64,000 bases of DNA from Micromonospora antibiotica (GCF_017599305.1 NZ_JAGFWR010000018.1:1-64000); one strand, 5' to 3'. Numbered from the stretch's first letter, positions 7,234 to 15,834 are shown. The notes: generated by a model not told the origin, from the letters alone. Translations and numbers: made by a program.

Positions 7234-9354
7234 TCAGGTCGGGGGCAGGAGGATCTCGAACCAGACGGTCGAGCCCCGCACCGTCGGGTCGGTGCCCCAG
7301 GCGTCGGAGAGCTGTTCGATCAACCCGAGGCCCCGGCCCCGGCTGCTCAGCGTGTCGGTCTGGGCCCGGGTCACCGTGCCCCGGGTGCCCGAGTCGGCCA
7401 CCGACACCAGCAGGCGCTCCGGGCTGAGGTCGATCTCCACCCGGGCGGCGGTGCCGGCGTGCAGCAACGCGTTGGTGGTCAGCTCGCTGGTGCACAGCAC
7501 CGCCGCGCCGATCACCGCGTCGGGCACCTGCCACTCGCCCAGTTGTGCCGTCATCCAGTGGCGTACCCGGCTGGGTGCGGTCGGCTCGGCGGGCATCTCC
7601 ATCCCGGCGGAGCGGCTCGGCTTGAGCGCGTGCTCCACCGCGAGTACCGCCACGTCGTCCTCGGTGGCGCCGGGGACCGCGCCGGTGGCGACGGCGCAGA
7701 GCGCCCGGGGGTCACCGCTGGCCGCCCCGGTCACCGCCGCCGCCAGCCCGGCCAGGCCGGCGGTGAGGCTCTGCCGTCGCCGCTCGACCACCCCGTCGCT
7801 GTAGAGCAGCAGGGTGTCGCCGGGGGCGAACGGCACGGTGGCGGTGGGGGGCCGGCAACCCAACCCGAGGGGTGCGCCGGTCGGCAGCTCGACGAAGGTG
7901 GCGGTGGCGACGCCGTCCGGCCCGCCGCGCCGGATCAGCGGCGGGGGGTGCCCGGCGCTGGCCAGGGTGATCTCACTGCGGTCGGCGTCGACCACCCCGA
8001 AGACCACGGTGACGAAGAGTTCGTGGGTGCCCGTCTCGGTGCCCAGGCTCGCCACCAGCCGGTCCAGCCCGGCCAGGACAGCGTCCGGTCGCGGGTCGGT
8101 CAGCGCCAGCGCCCGCAGCGCCGCCCGGACCTGCCCCATCCGGGCCGCCGCCTGCACGTCGTGCCCGGCGACGTCGCCGAGCACCACGCCCAGGTCGCCG
8201 GAGGGCAGCAGGAACGCGTCGTAGAAGTCACCACCGGCGGCGTTGCCGTCGACACCCGGGTCGTAGCGGGCGGCGATGCGCAGCCGGGGCAGGGCCGGTA
8301 ACTGCTCCGGGAGCATGCTGCGTTGCAGCAGTTGCGCCGTGCCGTGCTGGGTCTCGAACCGGCGGGCCCGCTCCGCCGCCTGGCCGACCAGCTCGGCCGA
8401 GGCGGCCAGCAGCGCCCGTTCCGCCGCCGACCAGCCGTGCGGGGTCTGGTAACCCACGGCGAGCCCGCCCCGGATCACCGACGAGCGCAGCGGCAGTGCG
8501 GCCAGCGAGCGGATCTTCTGGTCGTGCCGGTCGACGGCGGTGTCCCGCAGCGGCTGGCCGTCCCCGGCGAAGAAGGGCACCCCGCTGCGCGCGCCGACCA
8601 CCACCGGCGCGGTGGTGTCCGCCGGGACCGGCCGCCACAGCGGGGGCAGCCGCTCGTCGGCCTCGTCGAGCAGTTCGCCCCGGATCCGGCGGACCAGCCG
8701 CCAGGCCGGGCCGTCGTCGACCGCGAAGGACACCTGGTCGGCGTCGAAGGAGAGCAGCGCGTAGCGCAACGTGACCCGGGCCACGTCGTCCAGGGTGAGG
8801 GTGCCCGACAGTGCCGCGGCGAAGTCGGACAGGCTCTGCAACTGCTGGGTGAGTTGCGTGGTCTGGGCGGCGACGGTGAGCACGCCGACGATCCGTCCGG
8901 TGCTGTCGCGCACCGGGGAGTGCCCCCGGGTGAAGACCGCGTGTTCGCCGGTGGCGTGCTGGTGGACCGGGAGCACCGACTCCTTCTGCAGGAACGACTC
9001 CCCGTGCCGGTAGGCCCGCTCGATCACCTCACCGACGCCGGGGGCGTGCCACAGGTCGGCGTACACCTCGGGGGCCGGCCGGCCCAGCGCGCCGGGGTGC
9101 CGGTCGCCGATCACCTCGGCGTACGCCTGGTTGTAGAGCAGCACGAAGTCGTCGCCGTAGTGCAGCGCCATCGGTACGGGGGAGGACAGGATCACGTCGA
9201 CCAGCACGCGGACCGTCACGTCCCAGCCCTGTTGCGGGCCCAGCGGGGTGTCGGCCCACGGGTGGGCCCGCACGGCAGCCACCGCCGGTGAGACCCCGTC
9301 CGGTCCCGGTACGGGGGCTGGTGACGTCGGGACCCGCCCGACCGTGCCTGGCAT
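7234..9354 (-). CDS. PAS-GAF-SpoIIE phosphatase with C-terminal anti-sigma-type ATPase domain
   Basis: The 706-residue protein combines four signalling modules. A PAS-like domain (about 45-165: LHYGDDFVLLYNQAYAEVIG, DSTGRIVGVLTVAAQ) is followed by a GAF domain (about 175-330), a PP2C/SpoIIE serine phosphatase (about 350-560: RYDPGVDGNAAGGDFYDAF, VLGDVAGHDVQAAA, LLLYSDGVVERR) and an RsbW/SpoIIAB-like HATPase (about 590-706: CTSELTTNALLHA, ADSGTRG, GRGLGLIEQL). Such proteins control sigma factors by dephosphorylating anti-anti-sigma partners while also carrying a kinase-like domain. There is no membrane segment, so the input is intracellular. The gene is divergent from the TM-helix protein. The signal and partner are unknown. 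Confidence 0.9.
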   Translation of the reverse strand: MPGTVGRVPTSPAPVPGPDGVSPAVAAVRAHPWADTPLGPQQGWDVTVRVLVDVILSSPVPMALHYGDDFVLLYNQAYAEVIGDRHPGALGRPAPEVYADLWHAPGVGEVIERAYRHGESFLQKESVLPVHQHATGEHAVFTRGHSPVRDSTGRIVGVLTVAAQTTQLTQQLQSLSDFAAALSGTLTLDDVARVTLRYALLSFDADQVSFAVDDGPAWRLVRRIRGELLDEADERLPPLWRPVPADTTAPVVVGARSGVPFFAGDGQPLRDTAVDRHDQKIRSLAALPLRSSVIRGGLAVGYQTPHGWSAAERALLAASAELVGQAAERARRFETQHGTAQLLQRSMLPEQLPALPRLRIAARYDPGVDGNAAGGDFYDAFLLPSGDLGVVLGDVAGHDVQAAARMGQVRAALRALALTDPRPDAVLAGLDRLVASLGTETGTHELFVTVVFGVVDADRSEITLASAGHPPPLIRRGGPDGVATATFVELPTGAPLGLGCRPPTATVPFAPGDTLLLYSDGVVERRRQSLTAGLAGLAAAVTGAASGDPRALCAVATGAVPGATEDDVAVLAVEHALKPSRSAGMEMPAEPTAPSRVRHWMTAQLGEWQVPDAVIGAAVLCTSELTTNALLHAGTAARVEIDLSPERLLVSVADSGTRGTVTRAQTDTLSSRGRGLGLIEQLSDAWGTDPTVRGSTVWFEILLPPT

Positions 9355-9472
9355 GTCCGCAGCCTATCCGGCGGCGTCCCGGGGTGAACCGATCGTGCCC
9401 CGTGCCGCCTGCCCGACGCCGCTGCCGGAGATGTTCGTGCAGGTCAGGGGCCTTTCTAAAGACATGTCGTAA

Positions 9473-9486
9473 AAATCCGTACGGAT
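9473..9486. promoter_or_regulatory. 14-bp perfect palindrome in a divergent promoter region
   Basis: AATCCGTACGGATT lies in a locally AT-rich patch about midway between the divergent starts at 9354 and 9553. Its symmetry and position suit a dimeric regulator, but no cognate regulator can be named. Confidence 0.45.
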
Positions 9487-9552
9487 TCTGCGGCGTGCTG
9501 GTCCGACGGACGGGTAACCGGGCGGCGCAGTCCATTGGACAGGAGGGACATC

Positions 9553-10428
9553 ATGCCGGAAACCCTTGCGGTCAGGCAGGTCGACATCGGTAGCGCCTTG
9601 ACCGACATGTGGCGGTCGGTGCTGCTCTTTGTGCCGAGGGCCATCGCGTTCATCGTCATCCTCGTGGTGGGCTGGCTCATCGCCCGCGCGGTACTCAAGA
9701 TCGTGGACGCGGCGCTGGAACGGGTGGGCTTCGACCGGGCGGTCGAACGGGGCGGGATCAGACGGGCGCTGGAACGCACCAAGTACGACGCCAGTGACAT
9801 CCTGGCCCGACTGGCGTACTACGCGGTGCTGCTGTTCACCCTGCAGTTCGCCTTCGGGGTGTGGGGGCCCAACGCGATCAGCGACCTCATCCGGGGGGTG
9901 GTGGCCTGGCTGCCGCGGGCGTTCATCGCGATCGTCATCGTGGTGGTGGCCGCCGCCATCGCCAACGCCGTCCGGGACCTGGTCTCCGGTGCGCTCGGCG
10001 GCCTGTCGTACGGCAAGGTGCTCGCCGACCTGGTGGCGGTCTTCATCCTGGCGCTGGGCGTCATCGCCGCGCTGAACCAGGTCGGTATCGCCACCACGGT
10101 CACCACGCCGGTCCTGATCGCGGTGCTCGCCACCGTGGCCGGCATCCTGATCGTCGGCGTCGGGGGTGGTCTGGTGAAGCCGATGCAGTCCCGCTGGGAC
10201 GGCTGGCTGGACCGGGCGGCCGAGGAGTCGCGGGCGGTCCAGGAGCACCGGCGGGCCCGCGCGGCCGGGCAGGGCGACATGAGCCGGCAGATGGCCGACC
10301 GGGGCGGCGAGCGGACGCAGACCATGCCGCGCGTCGACGAGGCCCGGACGATGGCCGGTGGCCGGGGCACCTACCAGTCGGGTCAGTCCGGCGACGAGAC
10401 CCAGCAGTTCGGTCGTCCGGGCAGCTGA
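9553..10428 (+). CDS. mechanosensitive-channel-like TM-helix repeat membrane protein
   Basis: The 291-residue protein has about five hydrophobic segments, with the conserved TM-helix repeat of CmpX-type proteins seen near residues 22-50 (FVPRAIAFIVILVVGWLIAR) and again near 115-150 (WLPRAFIAIVIVVVAAAIAN). A hydrophilic arginine/glutamine-rich tail follows from about 210. Related proteins are annotated as small-conductance mechanosensitive channel family members, but the MscS beta domain is absent here. ATG 9553 is preceded by AGGAGG, which favours it over an earlier in-frame start at 9535. A strong hairpin terminator follows the gene. Confidence 0.82.
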   Translation: MPETLAVRQVDIGSALTDMWRSVLLFVPRAIAFIVILVVGWLIARAVLKIVDAALERVGFDRAVERGGIRRALERTKYDASDILARLAYYAVLLFTLQFAFGVWGPNAISDLIRGVVAWLPRAFIAIVIVVVAAAIANAVRDLVSGALGGLSYGKVLADLVAVFILALGVIAALNQVGIATTVTTPVLIAVLATVAGILIVGVGGGLVKPMQSRWDGWLDRAAEESRAVQEHRRARAAGQGDMSRQMADRGGERTQTMPRVDEARTMAGGRGTYQSGQSGDETQQFGRPGS

Positions 10429-10442
10429 GTCGGCACGTACCA

Positions 10443-10478
10443 CCGGGAGGGTGTCCGCGCGACGCGGACGCCCTCCCG
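10443..10478. terminator. hairpin terminator between convergent genes
   Basis: CGGGAGGGTGTCCGCG pairs with CGCGGACGCCCTCCCG around a three-base loop, with one G-T wobble. It begins about 15 bases after the stop of the TM-helix gene and can serve the convergent gene as well. Confidence 0.8.
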
Positions 10479-10513
10479 TTCGCGCTGCGCCGGGCCGTCC
10501 CCGCCGCGGTCGG

Positions 10514-10879
10514 TCAGGCCGGTTCGAGGTGCCGGGGGTCGAGGGTGCGGGCCAGGGCGCAGACCGCGAGCAGCCGGGTCAGCACCCAGTCCGGCGCGGC
10601 GAAGTCGGCCGCGCCGACGGGCAGCAGGCCGTGCGCGCTGGCGGTGTCCCGGATCCCCTCGGCATAGCCGGCCAGGGCCGCCGGGGTGAGCGGCCGGCGG
10701 TCACCGTCGAGGCTGTCCCGGATGGCGGCGGCGTGCTGGTCGACCAGCGCCAGCAGGCCCGGCCGGGCCCGCGCGGCGGCGAGGCCGGGAGCACCGACCG
10801 AGGCGGTGAGCAGGGCCAGCCGGGAGCGTGCCGCGCGCACGGCGGTCCCGGTCGCTCCCTGGGGGTACGGCACTCGCAT
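10514..10879 (-). CDS. small helical protein, DUF6401-like
   Basis: This 121-residue protein is alanine- and leucine-rich and probably all-helical. The central stretch, GLLALVDQHAAAIRDSLDGD followed by RRPLTPAALAGYAEGIRDTA, resembles actinobacterial proteins grouped as DUF6401, some of which are labelled natural-product-biosynthesis associated; that label gives no function here because no biosynthetic neighbours are present. The ATG at 10879 was chosen since upstream residues are low-complexity. There is no signal peptide. I am fairly sure the gene is real and less sure of the family. Confidence 0.65.
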   Translation of the reverse strand: MRVPYPQGATGTAVRAARSRLALLTASVGAPGLAAARARPGLLALVDQHAAAIRDSLDGDRRPLTPAALAGYAEGIRDTASAHGLLPVGAADFAAPDWVLTRLLAVCALARTLDPRHLEPA

Positions 10880-11074
10880 GGGGACCGAGGTTAGCCACCG
10901 GCTGACCGGGGCGGAGTCGGCCGCCCGGCCGGTCCCGGCGCACCCTTGCGGCCGGCCGGCCTCCGCCACGCGGACCGACCCGGTCCCCGGCGGGCAGAGG
11001 GAACACCGCGCTCACCGGCCACCTGCGCGGCCGGGACGGGCGGCAACGGGACGACCCGGACGCCCGATCCGGGT

Positions 11075-11149
11075 CCCCGGGCCCGTCCCAGGCTGGCCCG
11101 GGGCGTGTCCCAGTGCTGGCCCCGGGCCCGTCCCAGGCTGGCCCGGGGC
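11075..11149. repeat. 30-bp direct repeat, period 45
   Basis: CCCCGGGCCCGTCCCAGGCT plus the following GGCCCGGGGC occurs at 11075-11104 and again at 11120-11149, with a degenerate partial unit between. It sits just beyond the stop of the triple-repeat secreted protein, in a 276-base spacer (10880-11155) in which I see no gene. Confidence 0.8.
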
Positions 11150-11155
11150 CGCGCC

Positions 11156-12085
11156 TCAGGGGGCCAGCGAGCCGAGCAGGACGGTGCCGGCGCAGGGCAG
11201 TTGCCCGACGTTGCCGACGGTCAGGAGGTACTGCCGTTGGCTGGTGCCGTCCGGGTTGATCCGCTGCGCGTACCGGCTCCGGGTCACCTCCAACTGGCAG
11301 GCGGTGCCGCCGCCGGCACCCGTCGGGGACAACCCGGGCAGGTAGACCGCGCTCAGCGGGTTGGCGTTGGTCCAGGTCCAGCTGGCCGAGGCGCCGACGG
11401 CCAGGGCGCCGGTCGACCAGGAGGCCGCCGGGCCGGTCTGGGCGAGCTGGAACTGCCCGGAGCAGGTGATCGTGCCGATGTTGCGCAGCACGAAGTAGAA
11501 CTTCCGGACCCCGTCGGGTTCCTGCCGGTACCAGCTGCGGGTGATCTCCAGCTGGCAGGCGGCCGTCGCGGTCGCCCCGGTCGGCGTCAGCCCCAGCAGG
11601 TACGACACCGTCGGCGCGATCTGCTCCACCCAGCCGTAGTTGCCGCTCGCCCCGGGGGCCAACGCCCCGGTCGACCAGTCGTGGGTCGGGGTCAGCCAGG
11701 ACAGCAGGACGGTGGCCCCACAGCTGGTCGTACCGCTGTTGCGGATCACGAAGTGGAAGCGCCGCTCGCCGCTGGGCTGCCGGGAGTACCAGCTGCGGGT
11801 CACCTCGAACTCGCACGGGGTCGTGGAGTTCGCCCCGGTCGGGGAGAAGCCCACCTGGTAGGCGGCGTTGAGCGGGTTGGCGTTGTTCCACACCCAGCCC
11901 TGGGTGGCACCGGCGGCGACCGGGCCGGTGGACCACGACGCCTGCTGCGCGGCGCTGCGGGTGGTGGCCCGGTCGCGGGCGTCCCGTTCAGCGCCGGCCG
12001 GGGCGGCCGAGGCGGGCGTCGGGGCGAGCAGCACGGCTGCCAGCAGGCTCAGCAACCAGGTCCACACCGTCGGTCGTCTCGTCAC
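11156..12085 (-). CDS. secreted protein made of three 86-residue repeats
   Basis: The 309-residue protein starts with a clear Sec signal peptide (LLSLLAAVLLAPTPASA, cleavage near residue 27). After a short linker come three tandem domains beginning WSTG at residues 51, 137 and 223, an exact 86-residue period. Each has the plan WSTGxxAxGA, aromatic strand, SPTGA, CxxExTRSxY, an F/Y-rich strand, N-x-G and a second Cys. The cysteine pairs are 91/122, 177/208 and 263/298, so each domain probably holds one disulphide. The fold looks like a small extracellular beta sandwich. I do not recognise the family; a carbohydrate- or wall-binding role is only a guess. It is divergent from another secreted-protein gene. 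Confidence 0.85.
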   Translation of the reverse strand: MTRRPTVWTWLLSLLAAVLLAPTPASAAPAGAERDARDRATTRSAAQQASWSTGPVAAGATQGWVWNNANPLNAAYQVGFSPTGANSTTPCEFEVTRSWYSRQPSGERRFHFVIRNSGTTSCGATVLLSWLTPTHDWSTGALAPGASGNYGWVEQIAPTVSYLLGLTPTGATATAACQLEITRSWYRQEPDGVRKFYFVLRNIGTITCSGQFQLAQTGPAASWSTGALAVGASASWTWTNANPLSAVYLPGLSPTGAGGGTACQLEVTRSRYAQRINPDGTSQRQYLLTVGNVGQLPCAGTVLLGSLAP

Positions 12086-12359
12086 GGTCGGTGCTCCTCA
12101 GCGGTCGGGTCGGCGGTGGTCCGGGTGCCGCCGGTCGGCGCACGGTGCTCCGGTTGCCCGGGGGCGGCTGTCGACCTGCGTCGGTCGCTGCCCGGGGGCG
12201 GCAGCCGACGTGGGTGGTCGTGGTGCCGGGGTGCGGCATGGGGACAAGGTCGCACAGGGACGGCCGGCGCGGCGGGGCCGATATCCGACAGCGCGGGAGC
12301 GTCCCCGCGGCGGCCCGACGTCGCTACAGTCCAGATCCCGCCCGGAAGGAATCCCACCG

Positions 12360-13193
12360 ATGGCATTGTCCCGAACCGGCCGCCGGTGGTGCGGCGTGCA
12401 CCTCGCCGGCCTCCTCGTGGTGGCCCTCGCCGCACCGCTGCCGTACCCCGGCGCGGCGGTCGCCGGCACCGGGCTCGGCGACGGCGACGTGCTGGTCGCC
12501 CGCACCGTGCAGGACTACGTCTACCGCACCTACCAGCGGCGCTGGTCGGTGGTCGCCGTCCAGCCCGGGGCGACCGCCGACTGGGACCTGACCCTGCGCG
12601 ATGCCGCCGGCACCACCCTGGCCACCAGCTGGTACGGCGTCGGGCGCACCGACTTCGTGGTGGTCGACTCCACGGCCGGGCACCGGCCGTTCGGCGCGTA
12701 CACGGCCGCCGTGAGCGCGTACACGGCCGGCCCGTACTGGGTGCAGCAGCGCACCGACACCACCACGATCACCCTGCCGCCGGTGACCCACTCCGGCACC
12801 ACCGGAGCGGCCGACCCCGACCTGACCTTCTCCAGCCTGGTCGACCACGACGTGATCACCGTCGCCGACCTCTACCTGACGGCGGGGGAGTCGTTCTGGG
12901 CGAACACCACGACCGCCGCCTCGTCGCTGCTGCTGGCGGAGAGCGACCCGGCCGACCCGACGACGTTCGCCCAGGGTCGGGCCACCGTGGCCGCCCGGCA
13001 GCACACCCAGGTCCTCGACGGCTGCACGCTCTATACCGCCCAGCGCACCGGCTGGCACGCCCTGGTCCAGCTCGGCGACCGGGCACCCAGCACGCACGTC
13101 CCGACCCAGGGGACCGGGTACGCCCTGCACCGGGTCGACCCGGCCCGTCCGCTCAGCTGCCCGCAGCGGGAATTCCCCGGCCCGACCCCCTGA
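12360..13193 (+). CDS. secreted protein of unknown function
   Basis: The 277-residue product has an N-terminal signal peptide (GVHLAGLLVVALAAPLPYPGAAVAG, cleavage near 37) and a mature part rich in short beta-strand-like segments. Two weak halves can be seen, each with a threonine-rich strand and a tyrosine-rich turn, which resembles pre-peptidase C-terminal-like beta domains; this is tentative. Only two cysteines occur in the mature region, near the C-terminus. The ATG at 12360 is preceded by GGAAGGA at a good distance; the frame extends upstream without a better start. It is divergent from the triple-repeat secreted protein, with 274 bases between, and the two may be co-regulated. Confidence 0.75.
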   Translation: MALSRTGRRWCGVHLAGLLVVALAAPLPYPGAAVAGTGLGDGDVLVARTVQDYVYRTYQRRWSVVAVQPGATADWDLTLRDAAGTTLATSWYGVGRTDFVVVDSTAGHRPFGAYTAAVSAYTAGPYWVQQRTDTTTITLPPVTHSGTTGAADPDLTFSSLVDHDVITVADLYLTAGESFWANTTTAASSLLLAESDPADPTTFAQGRATVAARQHTQVLDGCTLYTAQRTGWHALVQLGDRAPSTHVPTQGTGYALHRVDPARPLSCPQREFPGPTP

Positions 13194-13216
13194 TCAGCGG
13201 TGCGGCCGGGCGGGTG

Positions 13217-13429
13217 TCATTCCGCGGGGGTGGCGTCGGCCGGACGACGACGGCTGGCGTCGTCGGCGATGATCACGGTGGCCACCATCAGCGCGACGCA
13301 GAGGCTGAACAGCCACGAGTCGTCGGAGGAGAATTTGGCGGAGACCGGAGCCTGGAGCGCGGCGAGCAGGAAGCCGAGCCAGGCCAGGCGACGCTGACGA
13401 GGGGTGAGGAAACCGGAGCCCTGTTGCAT
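13217..13429 (-). CDS. small two-helix membrane protein
   Basis: This 70-residue protein has two hydrophobic segments, RLAWLGFLLAALQAPVSA (about 14-31) and LFSLCVALMVATVIIA (about 40-55), and ends in a charged tail. It is probably an inner-membrane protein of unknown function. The ATG at 13429 has only a weak upstream purine stretch. It converges with the secreted-protein gene. Coding character is good for so short an ORF, but identity is unknown. Confidence 0.6.
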   Translation of the reverse strand: MQQGSGFLTPRQRRLAWLGFLLAALQAPVSAKFSSDDSWLFSLCVALMVATVIIADDASRRRPADATPAE

Positions 13430-13590
13430 CCCGAAAGTCTTGCGCGCCCCCTGCGGATTACCGTCAGCCGAACGGTGGATTCTGGACTACCTGTCCGCTT
13501 TCCTGCCCGTCCGGGCGTTCCAAACCACCGGTTCGGGGGAGGCGACAATCACGTCGACCCGTTCTCGATGATGCGGCAGGATGAGCCTCC

Positions 13591-14907
13591 GTGCCCGTCG
13601 CCCCGCCCCGTACCTCCCTGCTCCTGCTCGCCTACCTCGCCTTCGTCAGCCTCGGCCTGCCCGACGGCCTGCTCGGCGTCGGCTGGCCCTCGATCAGCAC
13701 CGAGTTCGGCGTACCCACCGCAGCGGTCGGCCTGGTGCTCACCGCCGGCACGATCGGCTACCTGACCTCCAGCGTCCTGGCCGGGTTCACCCTCGCCCGG
13801 CTCGGCGTGGGCCGGCTGCTCGCCGGCAGCACCCTGCTGGCCAGCCTGGCGCTGACCGGGTACGCCAGCGCACCCGGGCTGACCGTGCTGATCGGCTGTG
13901 CGCTGGTGCTCGGCCTCGGCTCCGGAGCCATCGACTCCGGCCTCAACGCGTACGCGGCCGGGGCGTTCGGCCCCCGGCACATGAACTGGATGCACGCCTT
14001 CTTCGGCCTCGGCGTGGCGATCGGCCCCCTGGTGATGACCGCCATGCTGAGCACCGGCGCGGGCTGGCGCTGGGGGTACGCGGTCACCGCCGCCGCCCAG
14101 CTCGCGCTGGCCACCGCGTTCGCGCTCACCGTCGGCGCGTGGCGGGACCGGGCGGGCGGCCCGGGGTCGCCGAAGCGCGCCGGTCCGGCCGGGGAGACCG
14201 CCGCCAGTGCACCGGTCGACGCCGTCGCCGCCGCGCCGGTCGGGCCCCCGCAGCGTGGTCCGGTCGACGACGCTGTGCCGGGCGGGGTGGCGACGCCGGG
14301 CGGGGTGGCGGAGCCGGCCGTGGTGCGGATCGCCGAGACCCTGCGGCTGCCCGCCGTCTGGTTCGGCGCGCTCGCCTTCGCCATCTACGTGGCCATCGAG
14401 GTGTCCGCCGGGCTCTACGCGTTCCTGCTGCTCACCGAGGGGCGAGGGCTGTCCGCCGCGGTCGCCGGGCTGAGCGTCTCCGCCTACTGGGGGAGCCTGT
14501 TCGTCGGCCGGGTGGTGCAGGGGCTGGTCGCCGAGCGGCTCGGCACCGCCCGGGTGCTGCGGGGCAGCCTGCTCGGGATGGCCGTCGGGGCGGTGCTGAT
14601 CGCGCTGCCGGCCCCGGGCTGGGTGACGGTGGCCGGCCTGGTCGTGCTCGGTTTCGCCGCCGCGCCGGTGTTCCCCCTGCTCACCCTGAGCACGGCGGAG
14701 CGGGTGGGTCGGCAGCACGCGGACCGGGTGATCGGCGTGCAGATCGGCGCAGCCGGGATCGGAGCCGCCCTCATCCCGGCCGGGCTCGGGGTGCTGCTCG
14801 GTGACACGTCGGTGCGGTTGCTCGGCCCGGTGCTGACGGTGCTGGCGGTGGCCCTGCTGGTGGCGCATGCGGCAGCCGCCCGCCGCACCGCCGCACCGGC
14901 CGACTGA
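13591..14907 (+). CDS. MFS transporter
   Basis: The 438-residue protein is a 12-helix major facilitator superfamily carrier. The first helix contains FVSLGLPDGLLGVGWPSI, a start seen in sugar/drug MFS proteins of the FucP/YcaD kind, and the first half has SGLNAYAAGAFGPRHMNWMH, like the N-x-x-H region of sugar-type members. An unusually long low-complexity linker (about residues 190-245, Ala/Gly/Pro/Val-rich) joins the two six-helix halves. The GTG at 13591 opens directly into helix 1. The substrate is not determined. No regulator gene is adjacent. Confidence 0.85.
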   Translation: MPVAPPRTSLLLLAYLAFVSLGLPDGLLGVGWPSISTEFGVPTAAVGLVLTAGTIGYLTSSVLAGFTLARLGVGRLLAGSTLLASLALTGYASAPGLTVLIGCALVLGLGSGAIDSGLNAYAAGAFGPRHMNWMHAFFGLGVAIGPLVMTAMLSTGAGWRWGYAVTAAAQLALATAFALTVGAWRDRAGGPGSPKRAGPAGETAASAPVDAVAAAPVGPPQRGPVDDAVPGGVATPGGVAEPAVVRIAETLRLPAVWFGALAFAIYVAIEVSAGLYAFLLLTEGRGLSAAVAGLSVSAYWGSLFVGRVVQGLVAERLGTARVLRGSLLGMAVGAVLIALPAPGWVTVAGLVVLGFAAAPVFPLLTLSTAERVGRQHADRVIGVQIGAAGIGAALIPAGLGVLLGDTSVRLLGPVLTVLAVALLVAHAAAARRTAAPAD

Positions 14908-14920
14908 GCGGGCCGTTGGG

Positions 14921-15184
14921 TCACATGGTGTCCGGGCCCGTACGTCCCGTCGTGGAGGGGCGGTAGGCACGCTCGGTGTCGGTCATCTCCCGGCGCTCGG
15001 CGGTCGGGCCGGCACCCCGGTCCACCGGTTCGGGGCCGTGCCCGAAGGCCGCCTCCTCACCCGCGTCGTTGCCGGTCGGATCGTCGGCCTGCCCGTCGAT
15101 GGTGGACCGCGCGATCGCCCGGTCCAACTCCTCCAGCGGTGTCTTCTCCTCGTCCCGCCAGACCCTGCCGTCGTTGTCCGTCAT
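14921..15184 (-). CDS. small acidic hypothetical protein
   Basis: The 87-residue protein is hydrophilic and acidic (DEEKTPLEELDRAIARSTID followed by GQADDPTGNDAGEEA) and has no membrane segment. It is likely partly disordered apart from one short helix near residues 15-28. The ATG at 15184 follows GAAGGG almost directly, so the ribosome site is crowded. It sits 13 bases past the convergent MFS stop and near other stress-type genes. I do not recognise the family. Confidence 0.6.
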   Translation of the reverse strand: MTDNDGRVWRDEEKTPLEELDRAIARSTIDGQADDPTGNDAGEEAAFGHGPEPVDRGAGPTAERREMTDTERAYRPSTTGRTGPDTM

Positions 15185-15320
15185 CCCTTCGCGGTACCCC
15201 GACCAGATGATCGCAAACGGCCAACCCCGGGGCGGACCGCGACACCCCGGCACCGCGGACGGCCGCCGGGGGAGCCGGCGGCCGTCGATGGAGCACAGGA
15301 TGTCCGTGCGGGGGTGTGGA

Positions 15321-15782
15321 TCAGGGCTGCGGGCGGTCGACCGACCCGCGCCACGCGCCGGTCTCCTGACCGCGACGCTCGATGAACTGCTTGAACCGCT
15401 CCAGGTCACCCTTGGTGCGCCGGTCCACCACGCCCAGCTTGTCGCCGGCCTGCTCGACCACGCCGTGCGGCTCGAAGTCCATCTGCAGGGTCACCCGGGT
15501 GTTGTCCTCGTCGAGGCGGTGGAACGTCACCACGCCGGCCTGCTGGGTGCCGCCCGTCGACTTCCAGGCCACCCGCTCGTCGGGCAGCTGCTCGGTGATC
15601 TCGGCGTCGAACTCGCGCTTGACCCCGGCGATCTCCACCGTCCAGTGGGTCATCGTGTCCGACATCTGCCGGACCTCCTGCACCCCCTCCATGAAGTGGG
15701 GGAACTCCTCGAACTGGGTCCACTGGTCGTAGGCGGTCCGTACCGGTACGGACACGTCCACATGTTCGATAACGCCGCTCAT
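15321..15782 (-). CDS. SRPBCC (START/polyketide-cyclase-like) protein
   Basis: This 153-residue protein has the SRPBCC helix-grip layout: an opening strand IEHVDVSVPVRTAYDQW, the FEEFPHFMEGVQEV segment, two strands with THWTVEIAGVKREFDAEI and VAWKSTGG, then VTFHRLDEDNTRVTLQMDFE and a long C-terminal helix (DRRTKGDLERFKQFIE). It matches the bacterial cyclase/dehydrase-like group often found next to stress genes. Such proteins bind hydrophobic ligands; none is known for this group. The ATG at 15782 is preceded by a GAGGA ribosome site. The neighbouring DUF2795 and YihY genes share its strand. Confidence 0.87.
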   Translation of the reverse strand: MSGVIEHVDVSVPVRTAYDQWTQFEEFPHFMEGVQEVRQMSDTMTHWTVEIAGVKREFDAEITEQLPDERVAWKSTGGTQQAGVVTFHRLDEDNTRVTLQMDFEPHGVVEQAGDKLGVVDRRTKGDLERFKQFIERRGQETGAWRGSVDRPQP

Positions 15783-15834
15783 TGGAAGTCCTCCTCTGCC
15801 CGCTGGTGGTCGTCCGGATCGTGGGCCGATCCGG

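Noticed and set aside
10946..13765. 939-codon plus-strand open frame
   Set aside because: It runs antisense to the triple-repeat secreted protein and in another frame of the second secreted protein, with Arg/Gly/Pro-rich composition typical of GC-rich shadow frames.
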